DNA from: Porphyromonadaceae bacterium
Lineage (GTDB): Bacteria > Bacteroidota > Bacteroidia > Bacteroidales > CAMTPD01
Direction of reading: 5' to 3'
Assembly (NCBI GenBank): GCA_003447595.1
Contig: DLYT01000148.1
Span: 40,028 to 84,843 of the forward strand
Length of the DNA stretch: 44,816 nucleotides
In this document: positions 44,614 to 44,816 of the stretch, piece after piece
How positions within the stretch are numbered: position 1 is the first letter of the stretch
Layout: each line of letters begins with the position of its first letter
Translations under genes and position numbers: made by a program
Notes under the pieces: generated by a model
The model's input: only the letters and a program-made list of their open reading frames with translations
The model's database searches: none
Told to the model about the DNA's origin: nothing

Positions 44614-44816
44614 ATGAACGCGCAACAATTTCAACAAAAATTAATGAGTCTACAAGGAAACATGATGAGTTTTGCTTTGACTCTTACAGCAAATAGAGAT
44701 GATGCTGAAGATTTACTTCAAGACACAACTTTGAAGGCACTTGATAATCAAGAGAAATTTGTTGATAATGTGAACTTTAAAGGTTGGGTATTGACTATTA
44801 TGCGTCATACTTTTAT
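44614..44816 (+). CDS. RNA polymerase sigma factor, ECF type, partial (runs off window)
   Basis: The first 67 codons are visible, then the window ends. The reading frame starts MNAQQFQQKLMSLQGNMMSF and continues with region 2 of sigma-70 (ALTLTANRDDAEDLLQDTTL, then KALDNQEKF and NFKGWVLTIMRHTF), including the DAEDLLQDT core-binding helix. Opening and motif fit the small sigma factors widely seen in Bacteroidales. Region 4 and any anti-sigma gene would lie beyond the window. Distinct in sequence from the ECF factor at 32867-33382. Confidence 0.88.
   Translation, partial: MNAQQFQQKLMSLQGNMMSFALTLTANRDDAEDLLQDTTLKALDNQEKFVDNVNFKGWVLTIMRHTF

Overview
The window looks like a chromosomal segment from a member of the Bacteroidota, most likely order Bacteroidales. 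The evidence is the set of families present (DUF4252 proteins, PepSY-like proteins, DUF4838, a TPP-riboswitch operon of TonB receptor, PnuT and thiamine pyrophosphokinase), weak or absent Shine-Dalgarno sequences, and several promoters of the Bacteroides type (TTTG about 19 bases upstream of TAnnTTTG). Genus cannot be fixed from this sequence alone. No rRNA, tRNA, CRISPR array, prophage or insertion sequence was recognised.

Layout. 1-6955: a membrane-anchored DNA/RNA nuclease, then a complete RND efflux operon (lipoprotein adaptor, pump, TolC-like channel) ending in a terminator. 6970-7836: a non-coding degenerate-repeat element and unassigned DNA. 7837-12768: the histidine operon (hisG, hisD, hisC, bifunctional hisB) led by a short ORF with five consecutive His codons and an intrinsic terminator, which together form a ribosome-mediated attenuator; a small lipoprotein follows hisB. 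12779-15316: a SPOR lipoprotein, murB and a metallo-beta-lactamase-fold hydrolase. 15452-21344, minus strand: two PepSY-like exported proteins, a histidine kinase/response regulator pair, then a second kinase/regulator pair of PhoR/PhoB type. 21578-25231: an AddB-like PD-(D/E)XK nuclease and a TMEM175-type channel protein. 25251-31745: an AraC-type regulator divergent from a second RND efflux operon. 31854-33858, minus strand: a four-gene overlapping operon DUF4252 / ECF sigma / anti-sigma-like / DUF4252. 33859-35302: a long non-coding stretch with a second copy of the repeat element in opposite orientation. 35303-38968: TPP riboswitch and thiamine uptake operon. 38973-42376, minus strand: a DUF4838 exported protein and a choloylglycine-hydrolase-family amidase. 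42818-44326: a regulator that appears to be an internal duplication of a sensor plus LuxR-like helix-turn-helix unit. 44614 to the end: the beginning of another ECF sigma factor.

The most unusual items are (1) the his leader-peptide attenuator in front of hisG, (2) a pair of roughly 450-475 base intergenic elements built of two degenerate arrays with a period near 22 bases, in inverted orientation about 27 kb apart, and (3) the tandem-duplicated LuxR-like regulator. All functional statements are read from sequence and family knowledge; no database search was run.
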